From Mucilaginibacter auburnensis (GTDB lineage: Bacteria; Bacteroidota; Bacteroidia; Sphingobacteriales; Sphingobacteriaceae), in NCBI RefSeq assembly GCF_002797815.1, contig NZ_PGFJ01000002.1, positions 682,001 to 746,000 on the forward strand: a DNA stretch of 64,000 nt, in the 5' to 3' direction. A model generated the notes under the pieces. The model was not told where the DNA came from and ran no database searches. It saw only the letters and a program-made list of their open reading frames with translations. Below, piece after piece: positions 42,217-53,000 of the stretch. The translations under genes and the position numbers were made by a program. Each line of letters begins with the position of its first letter. The stretch's first letter is position 1.

Positions 42217-44223
42217 TTATTTCTTCCAAACATTGTTTGCCGGATTATAATCGGGCAATTGTTTATCAGGGTTATAAGTTACTGATTCGATCTCTTCTGT
42301 TGAAGGATACCTGAACTGCCAGCTGGTGTTACGCTCCCATATCTCTACAGGTAGTTTAACCCTATCGGTTTTACCACTTTTGGTTTTTATATCTATCACC
42401 ACAGGCATTGCCATTTTTTCCAGGTTGTCTATAATGATGATGGCACCTTTAGCAGGGTCGTTATCAATGTATTTCACCTCGCGCACGCCAACATCTAAAC
42501 GCCAGTTATTCATAAACCAGCCTCTCCAGAACCACTGCAGGTTTTCGCCGGCTGCATTTTCTATCGTACGGAAAAAGTCATCAGGAGTTGGATGTTTAAA
42601 TGCCCAACGCTGAATGTAGGTTTTGAAAGCAAAATCAAAACGCTCCGGACCTAAGATCTGCTCACGCAATAAAGTAAGACCTGCACCCGGTTTGCTGTAC
42701 AACAAGGTTCCGGTGTTGGGTTCCTTCAGGTTAGCAGGCTGGCTCATTATAGGCTCCAAACCAACGCGTGTGTAGGTTTGTGCGGTGCGCTCAAAATCAG
42801 GTGCAGCGCCTTTGTACTCGCCGTTGTTAAAATTGGTGGTTGAAAGCGTATTGATAAAGGTATTGAAACCTTCATCCATCCAACCGTACATACGCTCGTT
42901 TGAACCTACTATCATAGGGAACCAGGTGTGACCAAATTCATGATCATGTACGCTCCATAAACTACGACCGGCAGAACGCGCGCTGCAAAATACAATACCC
43001 GGATACTCCATACCGCCTACAATACCTGCAACCGCGGTAGCATTAGGGTAAGGATACTCAAACCATTTTGCTGAGTTGTACTCAACAGATTTTTTTACAT
43101 ACTCGGTTGAGCGGCCCCATGCACCTACGCCATCGCTTTCAACAGGATAAGCAGAGATTGCCATTCCTTTTTTACCGCTTGGCATGTTCATTTTAGCAGC
43201 GTCAATTATAAATGATGCTGATGCGCCCCAGGCCACATCGCGTGCATTGTCAATTTTATATTTCCAGGTAAGGGTTGATTTGCCTGCCGGGCGTGATGAC
43301 GGATCAGTAACCTCAGCAGCCGAACGGATGATAATGGTTTTATCGCTTGTTGATGCCTGCGCCCAGCGTTTTTGCTGTTCTACTGTCCAAACCTCTGTTG
43401 GGTTTTGTAACTGGCCTGAACAAACTACAATTACTTTAGCAGGTGCAGTAATGTTTACGTTGAAGCTACCATACTCCAGGTAAAACTCACCGGGGCCGCT
43501 GTAAGGCAAGGTGTTCCATCCCATTACATCATCAAACACGCACATGCGCGGGTACCATTGCGCTACGTTAAATATTTTACCGTTTTTGGTGTTCATCATA
43601 CCCATACGGTCTGATCCATATTCAGGCGAAATGAACGAGTATTCTATTTTCACTTTCAATTTACCGCCGGCCGGCGCTACCGCTGTTGGCAGGAAAACCT
43701 GCATACGGGTATCATCTATCAGGTATTTGGCATCTACAGCTTTCTCGTCTTTAGCCCCGCTTAATATTTTTACTGATTTGATCTTATAACCTGCATCAAA
43801 AGCCTGGCCCCTACCCCAGTTACGGCTAACCGGTACTCCGTTTTGCAAGGTTACAATAGCAGTACCGCGCGAATCTTGCTTAAACAAGTTCTGGTCTAAC
43901 TGCATCCATATAAAACCCAACTTTTGCTGACTATTATTGGTATAGGTTAATATTTCGCTACCGCTTATTTCGTTTTTTTCTTCATCCAGTTTTACGTCTA
44001 ACTGGTAATCGGCGCGGTTTTGCCAGTATCTGGGTCCCGGTTCGCCGGTAGCAGCACGGTATTCGTTGCCGTTTTTGGTGTAAAAGTTAGGCCCGAAAGT
44101 TTCGTGGTAATCATACTTTGTTGCGGGAGCATTGGGGTCTGTTTGCAGCGTTGGGCGCTGAGCAGTGGCGGTAGTAACGCCAATAATAACCAGGCTTAAC
44201 CCGGTAAACATTTTTAATCTCAT
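42217..44223 (-). CDS. Exported M1 family metallopeptidase
   Basis: 668 residues with a signal peptide ending TTATAQ. The N-terminal beta domain is followed by the gluzincin core: [11 protein letters not shown] (HExxH zinc motif) and the third zinc ligand Glu in WMDEGFNTF, 18-19 residues later as in M1. The canonical GAMEN exopeptidase motif reads GGMEYPG, a variant common in Bacteroidota M1 proteins. The C-terminal part lacks a type IX sorting domain, so it is likely periplasmic. It would trim peptides from the N-terminus. Confidence 0.88.
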   Translation of the reverse strand: MRLKMFTGLSLVIIGVTTATAQRPTLQTDPNAPATKYDYHETFGPNFYTKNGNEYRAATGEPGPRYWQNRADYQLDVKLDEEKNEISGSEILTYTNNSQQKLGFIWMQLDQNLFKQDSRGTAIVTLQNGVPVSRNWGRGQAFDAGYKIKSVKILSGAKDEKAVDAKYLIDDTRMQVFLPTAVAPAGGKLKVKIEYSFISPEYGSDRMGMMNTKNGKIFNVAQWYPRMCVFDDVMGWNTLPYSGPGEFYLEYGSFNVNITAPAKVIVVCSGQLQNPTEVWTVEQQKRWAQASTSDKTIIIRSAAEVTDPSSRPAGKSTLTWKYKIDNARDVAWGASASFIIDAAKMNMPSGKKGMAISAYPVESDGVGAWGRSTEYVKKSVEYNSAKWFEYPYPNATAVAGIVGGMEYPGIVFCSARSAGRSLWSVHDHEFGHTWFPMIVGSNERMYGWMDEGFNTFINTLSTTNFNNGEYKGAAPDFERTAQTYTRVGLEPIMSQPANLKEPNTGTLLYSKPGAGLTLLREQILGPERFDFAFKTYIQRWAFKHPTPDDFFRTIENAAGENLQWFWRGWFMNNWRLDVGVREVKYIDNDPAKGAIIIIDNLEKMAMPVVIDIKTKSGKTDRVKLPVEIWERNTSWQFRYPSTEEIESVTYNPDKQLPDYNPANNVWKK

Positions 44224-44290
44224 CAGTTAATGTTTTATTGAAGTTATAAAATTATAAATTATAGCTAAAAATCAGCAGCTATTAAATAAA

Positions 44291-44312
44291 AAAGACACCT
44301 TCCGGTGTCTTT
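44291..44312 (-). terminator. Terminator of the ArsC/Spx-like gene
   Basis: Perfect stem aaagacacc/ggtgtcttt with a TTCC loop, about 20 bases beyond the stop at 44333 and followed on the minus strand by a T-rich stretch. Confidence 0.8.
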
Positions 44313-44332
44313 CATTGCATAATTTTTATTTT

Positions 44333-44677
44333 CTATAAGAAATGTTCCTGATAAACCTTCTCATCAAACCCAAATGTAAGGAAGTCGTCATCCTCAATAA
44401 CCGGGCGTTTTATCATGCTGGTTTTTTCCATTAATAACTGCAATGCCGAAACATTATCAACCACACTGTTTTTGGTAGCATCATCCAATTCGCGCCAGGT
44501 AGCACTTTGCTTGTTCAGAAAACGCTCGTAACCCACTTTAGCATCCCACTCACTTAACTTTTCAGCACTGATGCCCAGTTTTCTTAAGTCATGAAATTCA
44601 TACATCACATTGTTGGCCCTAAACCAGTTAAGCGCTTTTTTTACTGTATCGCAGTTAGGTATTCCGTAAACTTTCAT
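44333..44677 (-). CDS. ArsC/Spx/YffB-family thioredoxin-fold protein
   Basis: 114 residues, all one ArsC-like domain: MKVYGIPNCDTVKKALNWF with a single Cys10 in 'PNCDT', then YEFHDLRKLGI and the KRPVIEDDDFLTFGF motif. The 'IRRPL/KRPVI' segment is typical of YffB and Spx relatives. With one N-terminal Cys it may be a glutathione-dependent reductase rather than a proven arsenate reductase. It is a lone gene with a TAACTTTG box 7 bases from the ATG. Confidence 0.85.
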   Translation of the reverse strand: MKVYGIPNCDTVKKALNWFRANNVMYEFHDLRKLGISAEKLSEWDAKVGYERFLNKQSATWRELDDATKNSVVDNVSALQLLMEKTSMIKRPVIEDDDFLTFGFDEKVYQEHFL

Positions 44678-44684
44678 AGTAAAA

Positions 44685-44692
44685 CAAAGTTA
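44685..44692 (-). promoter_or_regulatory. -7 box (TAACTTTG) for the ArsC/Spx-like gene
   Basis: The minus strand reads TAACTTTG, an exact TAnnTTTG match, 7 bases upstream of the ATG at 44677, again implying a very short leader. The -33 element is weak. Confidence 0.45.
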
Positions 44693-44734
44693 GCAAATAA
44701 TGCGCTTAACTAACATCAATACACGGTAAAAACC

Positions 44735-47119
44735 TTACTGCGCTCTGCTTCCGCTGCTGGTATCGTCATTACTTATACCACGTTGATTTTTCTTGATGGA
44801 TGCGTTCAATCCGCCAAATTTGTAGTTTATACCAAAGTTGAATGAGCGGTAAAAGTTCATGTTGATGTTAGTGGTTTGGAAATCGGGGGTTCTGGTTGCA
44901 AAATCCAATCTGATAAATTTAGAAAAGGGACTGTTCGCCGCAAAAGATACGTTCATCTTTCCTTTGAAAAATTCTTTCTGCGCACTTAATGAATAGCTTA
45001 CCCAATAGTTATCAGTACCTTGCAGCAATACGTAACGACTATCAAATCCTAAGTTGGTACCCAGCCTCAGGCCATTGTCAAACTTATAACTGGTATAAGT
45101 GAAGATATACCCCTGATAACCGCTGTTACTATAAAAATTGCCGTTGTATGTACCTCTTAACCACACTCTGAATATCTGCGCATTAACGTTAATGTTCATT
45201 TTCTTAGTTATGGGATAGTTAAGATCTGCGTTTATACCTAAACGTTTGTTTTGACCAACGTTAGCATAGGTACTTTCAATCCTGTTATTGCCCAACGGTC
45301 TGTTTACATTCTCAATGGTGTTGTTGGCAAAAGTATAGTTAAGCGTAACGTTTAATGATCCTTTACCCGTGTTTGAAAAAGACATTTCAAAGCTGTTATT
45401 TACCGCCGGGCGCAAATTAGGGTTACCCGTAAATACATACTGCTGATTAGAATTATCAACAAACGGATTTAATTGATAAATGCCCGGGCGCTGGATACGT
45501 TGTGTAAACCCAAACGTTAAACTGTTTAAGCTATCCAACGGGCGCTGTACCGAAAAGGTGGGTACTACGTTGTTATAAGCCTGGTCAAGCGTAGTGCCAT
45601 CAGCTTTAACATTGGTACGCTCAAAACGTAAACCACCTTTAAATGTCCATTTTGTTAACTTAAGCAAATACGAATTATACACACCATAAACATCCTGATG
45701 ATAAACAAAATCATTAGCCGCTTGCAGAGGCGTAGCAATTGAGTTACTAAAGCTGTTGCGTAAAATCATTTTACCACCACCCTCAATGGTCAACTTTTTC
45801 ATAGGATGAACATAATCTAACTGGGTAGTATACTCTTTTGTACCATTATCATTAAACTGCCTGTAGTTGGTTGCCGTGCCTTGATTGGTAGTGATAAAAT
45901 TTTCTTGCGTACTTGGTGAGTTACTGAATTTGTACGATAGTGTTAACAACTGCTCTTTATTACGCTTAAAGGTATGCTGATAGTTTATACCCGCATCTAA
46001 ACCCTTCCAGGTACTGTTACCTATGTTGTTGGTAAAAAAGTTACTTTGTGTATTTGTAGCAAAATTATTGATAGCGGTATTTTGAATATTGCTGTTATTG
46101 CCTCCACCACTGTAAAGGTTAAATGTACCGGTAAACAGGTTCAAGGTATCCAGTTCAAAACTTAATTCGTTACCTGTGTAAGTGTTATGATTACTGTTGG
46201 TACGTGTACCTGTTTGACGCTGGATCGAGGTAATGTTCTCCGATCCGGATGGGCTGAAAAAGCTTGTAGCATTTTCGAAATCTGATGTGCGCGGGTCGCG
46301 TTTATTGAAACCAACATAGCCGGTGTACCCAAACTTGCCCTGCTTAACAGTCAAGTTTAAATTAGCACGATAGCCCCAAACCGTATTATAACCGGTGTTT
46401 ACCGAGCCATTATATCCCTGGTCTGCATCTTTCTTGGTTATGATGTTGATGATACCGGCCAAACCTTCTGCATCATACTTAGCGGGCGGCGTAGTGATCA
46501 CCTCAATACGAAGAATGTTACTTGCAGGCATAGCTTTCAAAATATCAGCCGGATTACGGGCCATTAAAGCCGACTCCTTATTGTTGATCAATATTTTATA
46601 GCTGCCGCTTCCGCGTAATTTTATATTATCGTTAGCATCAACCGAAAGCATGGGCACCTTACGCATCATATCCAATGCGGTTATGGCTTTACTCTCAGGG
46701 TCAGACTGTACGTTGTATGAAAGGCGGTCCACCTCGCGCTTTACCAAGGGTTTTAACCCGGTAATTGAAACCTCATTCAATGCATTTACTGTAGCTGCCA
46801 TCAATATTCTACCTAAATCAATAGTGCCGGTAGTTTTGGTTAGTGTGATAGTTTTGGAGGTATATCCCACAAAAGCTAAAGCAACCTGGTAAGTTTTACC
46901 TTCAGGCGCGGTAAGTTCAAAGCTGCCATCCTCGTTGGTAAGCATGCTTTTACCATTTTTTGTTTGCGGGTCAATCAATCCTACAGTAACAAAATCAAGC
47001 GCTTTGTTAGTAGTTGAATCAATGGTTATGCCTTTAACAGTAATTTTATTTGACGCGGTTTGAGCGAATAAAGAAACAGAAAAACCAAGGGCGATAAGGA
47101 TCAGTATAATTTTCTTCAT
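44735..47119 (-). CDS. TonB-receptor-like outer membrane beta-barrel protein (OMP_b-brl_3 type)
   Basis: About 794 residues from ATG at 47119 (MKKIILILIALGFSVSLFAQ). After the signal comes a CarboxypepD_reg-like beta sandwich (about 25-110: GITIDSTTNKALDFVTVGL). Next is a plug domain with LMRKVPMLSVDANDNIKL-type residues and ITTPPAKYDAEGLAGIINII. A barrel of about 550 residues completes the protein. This is the family often called 'outer membrane beta-barrel family protein' rather than a SusC. No SusD or sensor gene is nearby, so the ligand is unknown. Confidence 0.85.
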   Translation of the reverse strand: MKKIILILIALGFSVSLFAQTASNKITVKGITIDSTTNKALDFVTVGLIDPQTKNGKSMLTNEDGSFELTAPEGKTYQVALAFVGYTSKTITLTKTTGTIDLGRILMAATVNALNEVSITGLKPLVKREVDRLSYNVQSDPESKAITALDMMRKVPMLSVDANDNIKLRGSGSYKILINNKESALMARNPADILKAMPASNILRIEVITTPPAKYDAEGLAGIINIITKKDADQGYNGSVNTGYNTVWGYRANLNLTVKQGKFGYTGYVGFNKRDPRTSDFENATSFFSPSGSENITSIQRQTGTRTNSNHNTYTGNELSFELDTLNLFTGTFNLYSGGGNNSNIQNTAINNFATNTQSNFFTNNIGNSTWKGLDAGINYQHTFKRNKEQLLTLSYKFSNSPSTQENFITTNQGTATNYRQFNDNGTKEYTTQLDYVHPMKKLTIEGGGKMILRNSFSNSIATPLQAANDFVYHQDVYGVYNSYLLKLTKWTFKGGLRFERTNVKADGTTLDQAYNNVVPTFSVQRPLDSLNSLTFGFTQRIQRPGIYQLNPFVDNSNQQYVFTGNPNLRPAVNNSFEMSFSNTGKGSLNVTLNYTFANNTIENVNRPLGNNRIESTYANVGQNKRLGINADLNYPITKKMNINVNAQIFRVWLRGTYNGNFYSNSGYQGYIFTYTSYKFDNGLRLGTNLGFDSRYVLLQGTDNYWVSYSLSAQKEFFKGKMNVSFAANSPFSKFIRLDFATRTPDFQTTNINMNFYRSFNFGINYKFGGLNASIKKNQRGISNDDTSSGSRAQ

Positions 47120-47228
47120 ATGTATATGTTCAGACATATAGACGTAAATATGCCTAAACCGTTACAGGAAAAAAGAAATTTAACAGTTATATAATGTTGT
47201 TTAACATCATTTAACTTTTTAAGGGGGG

Positions 47229-47789
47229 CTATTTGTTAAATTTGGTCATGGTAAGCTCCGCGCCTATAGTGCAAAAACTCTTTATCATGTCAATGGAGCG
47301 GTCAATCAAAGCAGGAAGCTCGGGCTGTTCGTCGTCATCAAAGCCACTTAAAACATAATCAACCTGGCGGCCTTTAGGGTAGTTATCGCCAATACCAAAA
47401 CGCAGCCGTGCGTACTTATTGTGCCCCAACACAGCTTCAATGTTTTTCAGTCCGTTATGCCCGGCGGCGCTCCCCTGCGGCTTAAGGCGCAGCGTTCCTA
47501 AGGGTAAAGCCAAGTCATCAACTAATACCAGTACATTTTCTACAGGTATTTTCAGATCCTTCATCCAATGATTGAGGGCCTTACCGCTTAAATTCATGTA
47601 GGTAGTGGGTTTGATCAAACACAGCGTACGGCCCTTGTGCGACACCTCGGTGTAGTAAGCCAGGCGCATGTTGCTGAATTTAGCGCCTTCGCGCTTAACC
47701 AGCTCATCCAATATCATAAAGCCTATGTTATGCCTTGTATCGGCATACTCCGGACCAATGTTTCCTAAACCTACTATCAGATATTTCAT
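47229..47789 (-). CDS. pth: Peptidyl-tRNA hydrolase
   Basis: 186 residues. The N-terminus KYLIVGLGNIGPEYADTRHN carries the Asn10 and the catalytic His20; KPTTYMNLSGKA and VLVDDLALPLG follow, with SAAGHNGLKNI near the middle. The enzyme releases peptides from peptidyl-tRNA dropped by ribosomes. It lies downstream of rplY in the same direction, separated by a terminator and two repeat elements. Confidence 0.96.
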   Translation of the reverse strand: MKYLIVGLGNIGPEYADTRHNIGFMILDELVKREGAKFSNMRLAYYTEVSHKGRTLCLIKPTTYMNLSGKALNHWMKDLKIPVENVLVLVDDLALPLGTLRLKPQGSAAGHNGLKNIEAVLGHNKYARLRFGIGDNYPKGRQVDYVLSGFDDDEQPELPALIDRSIDMIKSFCTIGAELTMTKFNK

Positions 47790-47790
47790 A

Positions 47791-47815
47791 CCCCCTCCGC
47801 CCCCTAAAGGGGGAA
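47791..47815. repeat. C5/G5 intergenic repeat, copy 3
   Basis: ccccctccgccccctaaagg... directly upstream of the pth ATG; same family as at 38624-38733, and inverted relative to the copy at 47910-47935. Confidence 0.7.
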
Positions 47816-47870
47816 CTTTTTTTATTTTCTGCGAAAATAGTAAAAAGCATCAAGTGATACCAGAAAACAA

Positions 47871-47898
47871 AAAAGCGATGGTAAATGCCATCGCTTTT
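47871..47898 (-). terminator. Terminator after rplY
   Basis: Perfect 11-bp stem aaaagcgatgg/ccatcgctttt with a 6-base loop, 40 bases past the rplY stop and followed on the minus strand by T-rich sequence. Confidence 0.8.
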
Positions 47899-47909
47899 AG
47901 TTCCTCTTG

Positions 47910-47935
47910 TTCCCCCTTCAGGGGTTAGGGGGTGG
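47910..47935. repeat. C5/G5 intergenic repeat, copy 4
   Basis: ttcccccttcaggggttagg..., next to the rplY stop at 47938; inverted relative to the copy at 47791-47815, with the rplY terminator between them. Confidence 0.7.
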
Positions 47936-47937
47936 AA

Positions 47938-48516
47938 TTATTTTTTGTTAGCTTCTTGCTCAGCCTGACGTAACGCACGTGAAGTAGTTACAGATACGAT
48001 AGTATCTTCGGCAGCGCTTACAATTTGCAGGTTAGGCAAGTTGATCTCGCGAACACGAACTGATTTACCAACTTCTAAACCTTCAATGCTAACATCTACA
48101 GTATCTACGTGATCTTTTGGTAAACCTTTAACTTTCAGTTTTCTTAATTTCTGTACCAGTTTACCACCCATTTTAACACCTGGAGAAGTACCGGTTAATT
48201 TTACAGGAATGTCGATAGCGATAGGTTTATTTTGATCTAAAGCCAAAAAGTCAACGTGAATAATTTTTTCAGTTAACGGGTGGAACTGAATGTCTTGAAT
48301 AACAGCTTGTGATTTAACACCGGCAATTTCAAGGTCGATGAAATGAACATCCGGTGTATAAACAACGGGTTTCAAATCAGCTGCGGACACTGAAAAGTGG
48401 GTTTGAGTAGCCCCACCATAAAGTACTGCAGGCACTTTGCCGTCATAACGCAGTTCTTTAGCGTCGCGTTTCCCTACGTTCTCTCTTGGAGAACCGCTAA
48501 TAGCAATTGATTTCAT
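47938..48516 (-). CDS. rplY: 50S ribosomal protein L25, long CTC/TL5 form
   Basis: 192 residues. The N-terminal L25 domain (IAISGSPRENVGKRDAKELRY... VPAVLYGG) binds 5S rRNA; the C-terminal beta domain (about 95-185: PIAIDIPVKLTGTSPGVKMGG) is the extra TL5/CTC domain. It is a structural component of the large ribosomal subunit. It follows prs in the same direction, across a word-repeat spacer. Confidence 0.95.
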   Translation of the reverse strand: MKSIAISGSPRENVGKRDAKELRYDGKVPAVLYGGATQTHFSVSAADLKPVVYTPDVHFIDLEIAGVKSQAVIQDIQFHPLTEKIIHVDFLALDQNKPIAIDIPVKLTGTSPGVKMGGKLVQKLRKLKVKGLPKDHVDTVDVSIEGLEVGKSVRVREINLPNLQIVSAAEDTIVSVTTSRALRQAEQEANKK

Positions 48517-48544
48517 TTTTTATTTATTTAATTTATTGTTTGTT

Positions 48545-48634
48545 ATAGACCATAGTCAATAGACCATAGACCATAGTTTTATTTTTCCTGTTTAAACCCA
48601 TCACCATGGACTATCGACCATGGACCATGGACCA
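48545..48634. repeat. Word-repeat inverted spacer ('agaccatag' / 'accatggacc')
   Basis: The left part is built from tagaccatagaccatag words, the right part from ccatggaccatggacc words. Of 25 aligned positions between the reverse complement of the left arm and the right arm, about 18 match. It separates prs and rplY. Confidence 0.6.
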
Positions 48635-48638
48635 AAAC

Positions 48639-49580
48639 CTACACCTTAAACAACTGACTTATTGAGCCATACTCATTAACATTAATAATGGCTTTGGCAA
48701 ATAGGTCGGCTGTTGAAAGCACTCTTATTTTATCGCTCGGGCGTTTTAACGGAATCGTATCTGTTACGATCAATTCTGTTAAAGCCGAGTTCTCTACTGT
48801 TTCGTAAGCATCTCCTGATAAAACAGGGTGCGTACAAACTGCTCTAACGCTGCGTGCACCACGCTCCATAATTAAAGCTGCCGCTTTAGCCAGGGTACGG
48901 GCGGTATCGCAAATATCATCTATCAAAACAATATCCTGATCGGTAACATCACCAATAATGGTCATTGATTCTATCTCGTTAGCTCGTTTACGGCGCTTAT
49001 CGCAAATAACAACTTCGGCGTTAAAAAACTTAGCGAAGCTGCGTGCGCGGTATGAGCCTCCCATATCTGGCGAAGCAATAGTTAAATTACCTAAGCCAAG
49101 GCTTTTTATGTAAGGCACAAATATGATAGAAGCATCAAGGTGATCAACCGGCACATCAAAAAAGCCCTGTATCTGCGCTGCGTGCAGATCCATGGTCATG
49201 ATGCGGTTAATACCCGCTGCTACCAACAAGTTAGCAACCAGTTTGGCCCCTATTGCCACACGTGGCTGATCTTTCCTGTCCTGACGCGCCAACCCAAAAT
49301 ATGGTATAACGGCGTTTACATAATGTGCCGAAGCTCTGCGAGAGGCATCAACCATCATTAGCAACTCCATTAAATTATCTGTAGGCTGATGGGTAGACTG
49401 GATCAGAAAAACATCGCATCCGCGTACCGATTCATTGAAGTGAGGCTGAAACTCGCCATCGCTGAAACGTGAAAGCGAATAATCGCCAAGGTCTTTGCCA
49501 TAGGCATCGGCAATCTTTTCGGCTAAGGCTGTTGATCCTGAACCTGAAAATAATTTAACCGGATTAGACTGTAAAGGCAT
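48639..49580 (-). CDS. prs: Ribose-phosphate pyrophosphokinase
   Basis: 313 residues from ATG at 49580 (MPLQSNPVKLFSGSGS); the longer frame to 49742 crosses a repeat spacer and is rejected. The enzyme makes PRPP from ribose 5-phosphate and ATP for nucleotide, His and Trp synthesis. Motifs: SRFSDGEF, YFGLARQDRKDQPR, DMGGSYRARSFAKF and the PRPP loop VLIDDICDTARTL. It is preceded by tRNA-Gln and followed by rplY and pth. Confidence 0.96.
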   Translation of the reverse strand: MPLQSNPVKLFSGSGSTALAEKIADAYGKDLGDYSLSRFSDGEFQPHFNESVRGCDVFLIQSTHQPTDNLMELLMMVDASRRASAHYVNAVIPYFGLARQDRKDQPRVAIGAKLVANLLVAAGINRIMTMDLHAAQIQGFFDVPVDHLDASIIFVPYIKSLGLGNLTIASPDMGGSYRARSFAKFFNAEVVICDKRRKRANEIESMTIIGDVTDQDIVLIDDICDTARTLAKAAALIMERGARSVRAVCTHPVLSGDAYETVENSALTELIVTDTIPLKRPSDKIRVLSTADLFAKAIINVNEYGSISQLFKV

Positions 49581-49589
49581 TTTCTTTGT

Positions 49590-49710
49590 TTCGGATTTCG
49601 GATGTCCGATTTCGGATTTACTATTTTTTTTCGCTATAAAACACAATTCGGATTTCAAATTTCTATCAGATAAAACATCCGAAATCAAAAATTCGAAATC
49701 CGAAATTGAA
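49590..49710. repeat. Word-repeat inverted spacer ('ttcggatttcggat' / 'atccgaaatc')
   Basis: ttcggatttcggatgtccga on the left and aacatccgaaatc plus ttcgaaatccgaaatt on the right are near complements. The spacer lies between tRNA-Gln and prs. Confidence 0.65.
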
Positions 49711-49712
49711 TT

Positions 49713-49785
49713 GTTGCCCGACCTGGATTCGAACCAAGACAAACGGTACCAAAAACCGTCGTACTACCATTATACTATCAGGCAA
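49713..49785 (-). tRNA. tRNA-Gln (TTG)
   Basis: Minus-strand cloverleaf: acceptor TTGCCTG (5' end 49785) pairs with CGGGCAA with one T-G pair; D-arm TATAATGGTAGTAC; anticodon stem ACGGT/ACCGT encloses TTTTGGT with anticodon TTG; T arm TTGGTTCGAATCCAG. CCA is not encoded. Length is 73 bases including the discriminator. Confidence 0.9.
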
Positions 49786-49820
49786 TCTCCTGCTCGCAAC
49801 TGTCGTTCCGAAAAGGTTTG

Positions 49821-49850
49821 CAAATATAAGACGAAAATTTCCAATTCAAA
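49821..49850 (-). promoter_or_regulatory. Promoter of the tRNA-Gln/prs unit
   Basis: The minus strand has TTTG (49847-49850), an 18-base spacer, then TATATTTG (49821-49828), matching the Bacteroidota TTTG/TAnnTTTG promoter closely. The -7 box ends 36 bases before the tRNA. Confidence 0.65.
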
Positions 49851-50084
49851 ATGAATTTTTATAAAATTTAAACATAATGTTAAGCCATTAACACGTTGGC
49901 CTGCCTAACATTTTATTTACCAACTAAATGCGTAAAAAACACCCGACTTAATTACACTAAAAATTATTGCAGCAAACGCTCATATGCGTTAAATTGTGTT
50001 AAATGATATTGGTTTATTGCGGTTCATGCTAATTGTTTTACTATTTTCGGCTCGTTAAATCGTCATCACTTGTAATTTCCAGTA

Positions 50085-53000
50085 ATGAATTATAATAAAA
50101 TCAACAACATTTTTGGCTGGCTGGCATTTGCTGTGGCTGCTATTACCTACACCTTAACTTTAGAGCCATCAACCAGTTTTTGGGATTGCGGCGAGTTTAT
50201 TGCCTGTATTTACCGTTTGCAGGTGGCCCACCAGCCGGGAGCGCCGCTATTCACCATAATTGGTAAAGTGTTCTCCCTCCTCTCATTGGGCGATAATACC
50301 AAAGTTGCTTACTGGACCAACATGGGTTCGGCACTGGCCAGCGCGGTAACTATATTGTTTTTATTTTGGAGCATAACGGCCCTGGCTAAAAAAATACTGG
50401 TAAAAAAAGGCGAAGAAATGAGCCTTGCCAGCTTGATCAGCATTATAGGTGCAGGCCTGGTAGGTTCATTAGCTTATACTTTTTCTGATACTTTTTGGTT
50501 CTCGGCAGTTGAGTCTGAGGTCTACGCCTTATCATCATTGTGTACAGCAGTTGTATTCTGGGCCATTTTAAAATGGGATGCACATGCTGATGAAGAAGGT
50601 GCCGATAAATGGATAGTATTTATTGCCTATGTAATGGGCCTTTCAATAGGTATACACTTATTAAACTTGCTGGTTATACCTGCCATAGCGTTGGTTATCT
50701 ATTTCCGCCGCTCGCAAAAGGTTACTACAAAAGGTACAATATGGGCATTTTTATTAGGTGTTGTTGTGGTGGGTACCGTATTATGGGGTATTATACAATT
50801 CACTGTAAAAGGCGCTGCTTTTTCAGATCTGTTCTTTGTAAACACGCTTGGAATGGGCTTTGGCAGCGGAGCTGTTGTATTCTTCCTGTTAGTAATAGGC
50901 ACAATTGTAGCCGGCATTTACTATACGGTTAAACCGTCTAAACCCGCAATCATCGCTGCTGCAGTTTGTTTTATACTGGCATTAGCGGTAAGCGCGAGCA
51001 TTATTGGTTTGGTAGTAGGCATAGCCGTTGTAGCCGCCCTTGAGTATGTTATTAAAATACGTGAAAAACGCTTCGCACTGAATACTTTCCTGCTTTGTAC
51101 CGCTTTTATCTTGTTCGGTTACAGTTCGTTTGTAATGATCGTTATCAGAGCTAAAGCCGGCACTAACCTTAACAACAGCGATCCGCAGGATGCTTTCGCG
51201 CTGAACAGCTACCTTAACCGCGATCAATACGGTGATACGCCTTTATTATACGGTCAGTTTTTTGATGCTCAGCCTATTGATCAGCAGGAAGGCGCTACGC
51301 TTTACCGCCGCGGCTTAACCAAATATGAGCCTGCCGGAAAGAAATTAAAAACAGAATACGACCGTAATACCATCTTCCCGCGCATGTTTAGCGATAAAGC
51401 CGGTCACCCGGAGTTTTACCGCAGCTGGTCTGGTCTGGCGCAAGAGGAGCATCCAACCTTTAGCACCAACCTGGGTTTCTTCCTTACGTGGCAGGTAAAC
51501 CAAATGTACACCCGCTACTTTTTGTGGAACTTTGTGGGCCGCACCAACGAAATGGATGGTCAGCAGGGCGGCATTGACGGCGACTGGATAAGCGGATGGA
51601 ACTTTGGTAAGGACCTGCCCTACTCTGTTACCAAAAGTTTATCATACAACCGCCTGTTCTTTTTACCGCTTATTTTAGGCTTGCTGGGCGCTTACTTCCA
51701 CTTTAAGCGTAATCAACGCGATGCCGGTGTTGTAGGTGTGCTGTTCTTCTTTACAGGTTTTGCCATTTTGCTTTACCTTAACCAGGACCCATTGCAGCCA
51801 CGTGAGCGTGATTATGCATACGCAGGTTCGTTTTATGCGTTTGCCATATGGATAGGCCTGGCGGTACCGGCTATTGTTGAACTGGTAAGCCGAAAAGCAG
51901 CTAACAAAAACGCGGCTATTTTGGCCACAACAGTTTGTTTAGCCGTGGGACCTATATTAATGGCAAACCAGGAATGGGATGACCACGACCGTTCAACCAA
52001 GCTTACCCCGCATGACATGGCTTATAACTACCTTAACTCATGCGCGCCAAATGCTATTTTATTTACTTATGGCGATAACGACACTTACCCCCTATGGTAT
52101 ATACAGGAAGTGGAAAATGTGCGTCCGGATGTGCGTATAGTTAACCTGAGCTTATTGGGTACCGACTGGTACATCAGGCAGATGAAGACCAAAATGAATG
52201 AGTCTGCACCACTGCCGATCACCATGAAAGACGATCAGTTTAAAATGGGTGTACGCGATGTATTGTACTACAGCGATCAAAAAATTCAGGGTGCTATTGA
52301 GCTGAAAGAGGTATTTGACTTTATGCTATCAGACAATGAAGCAGCCAAAGTACAATACCAAAGCGGCGAAACAAGCAACTTTTTACCTACTAAAAACTTT
52401 AAGATCACGGTTAATAAAGATGATGTTTTAAAGAATAACGTTGTACCTGCCGACTTGCAGAGCCGCATTACTGATACCGTTAAGTTTACTTATCCGGGTA
52501 ACTATGTAGCTAAAGACAACTTAGCTTTAATGGACATTATTTCGCACAACAACTGGAAAAGGCCAATTTACTTTACAGTTACCGCTCCTGGCAGCGTAAT
52601 GATGGGATTGGATAAATACCTGTATAACGAAGGTTTTGCCATGAGGTTATTACCGCTAACCCCTGATACCGCTGCAAGCGCGCAGAATAATGTAAATCCA
52701 ACTGTGATGTACAATAACGTTACTACTAAGTTTAAGTGGGGTAACTTTAAAACGGCTAAATACCTTGACCACGAATCATTAACCATGTTCTACCCACTTT
52801 TAAGCCGTGTTTACATAGACATGATTGAGGGATTGATGAAAGAAGGCAAAACGGCGGAGGCTAAATTAGCTTTGAACAAATACATGGACGAGCTGCCAAA
52901 CTTTATCCCGGTGCAGGAAGCGGCTATCAGGAAATATTATCTTGCTGAATCTGCCTATGCCTTAGGCGAAAGCGCAATAGGCGATAAGCTGTTGAATTTG

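Noticed and set aside
44735-47119. SusC-type nutrient transporter
   Set aside because: Length is about 800 rather than 1000 residues, there is no SusD gene, and the barrel matches the OMP_b-brl_3 type.
49581-49742. 54-residue N-terminal extension of prs
   Set aside because: It reads through the 'ttcggat' word-repeat spacer and into tRNA-Gln; normal PRPP synthetases start at the position used.
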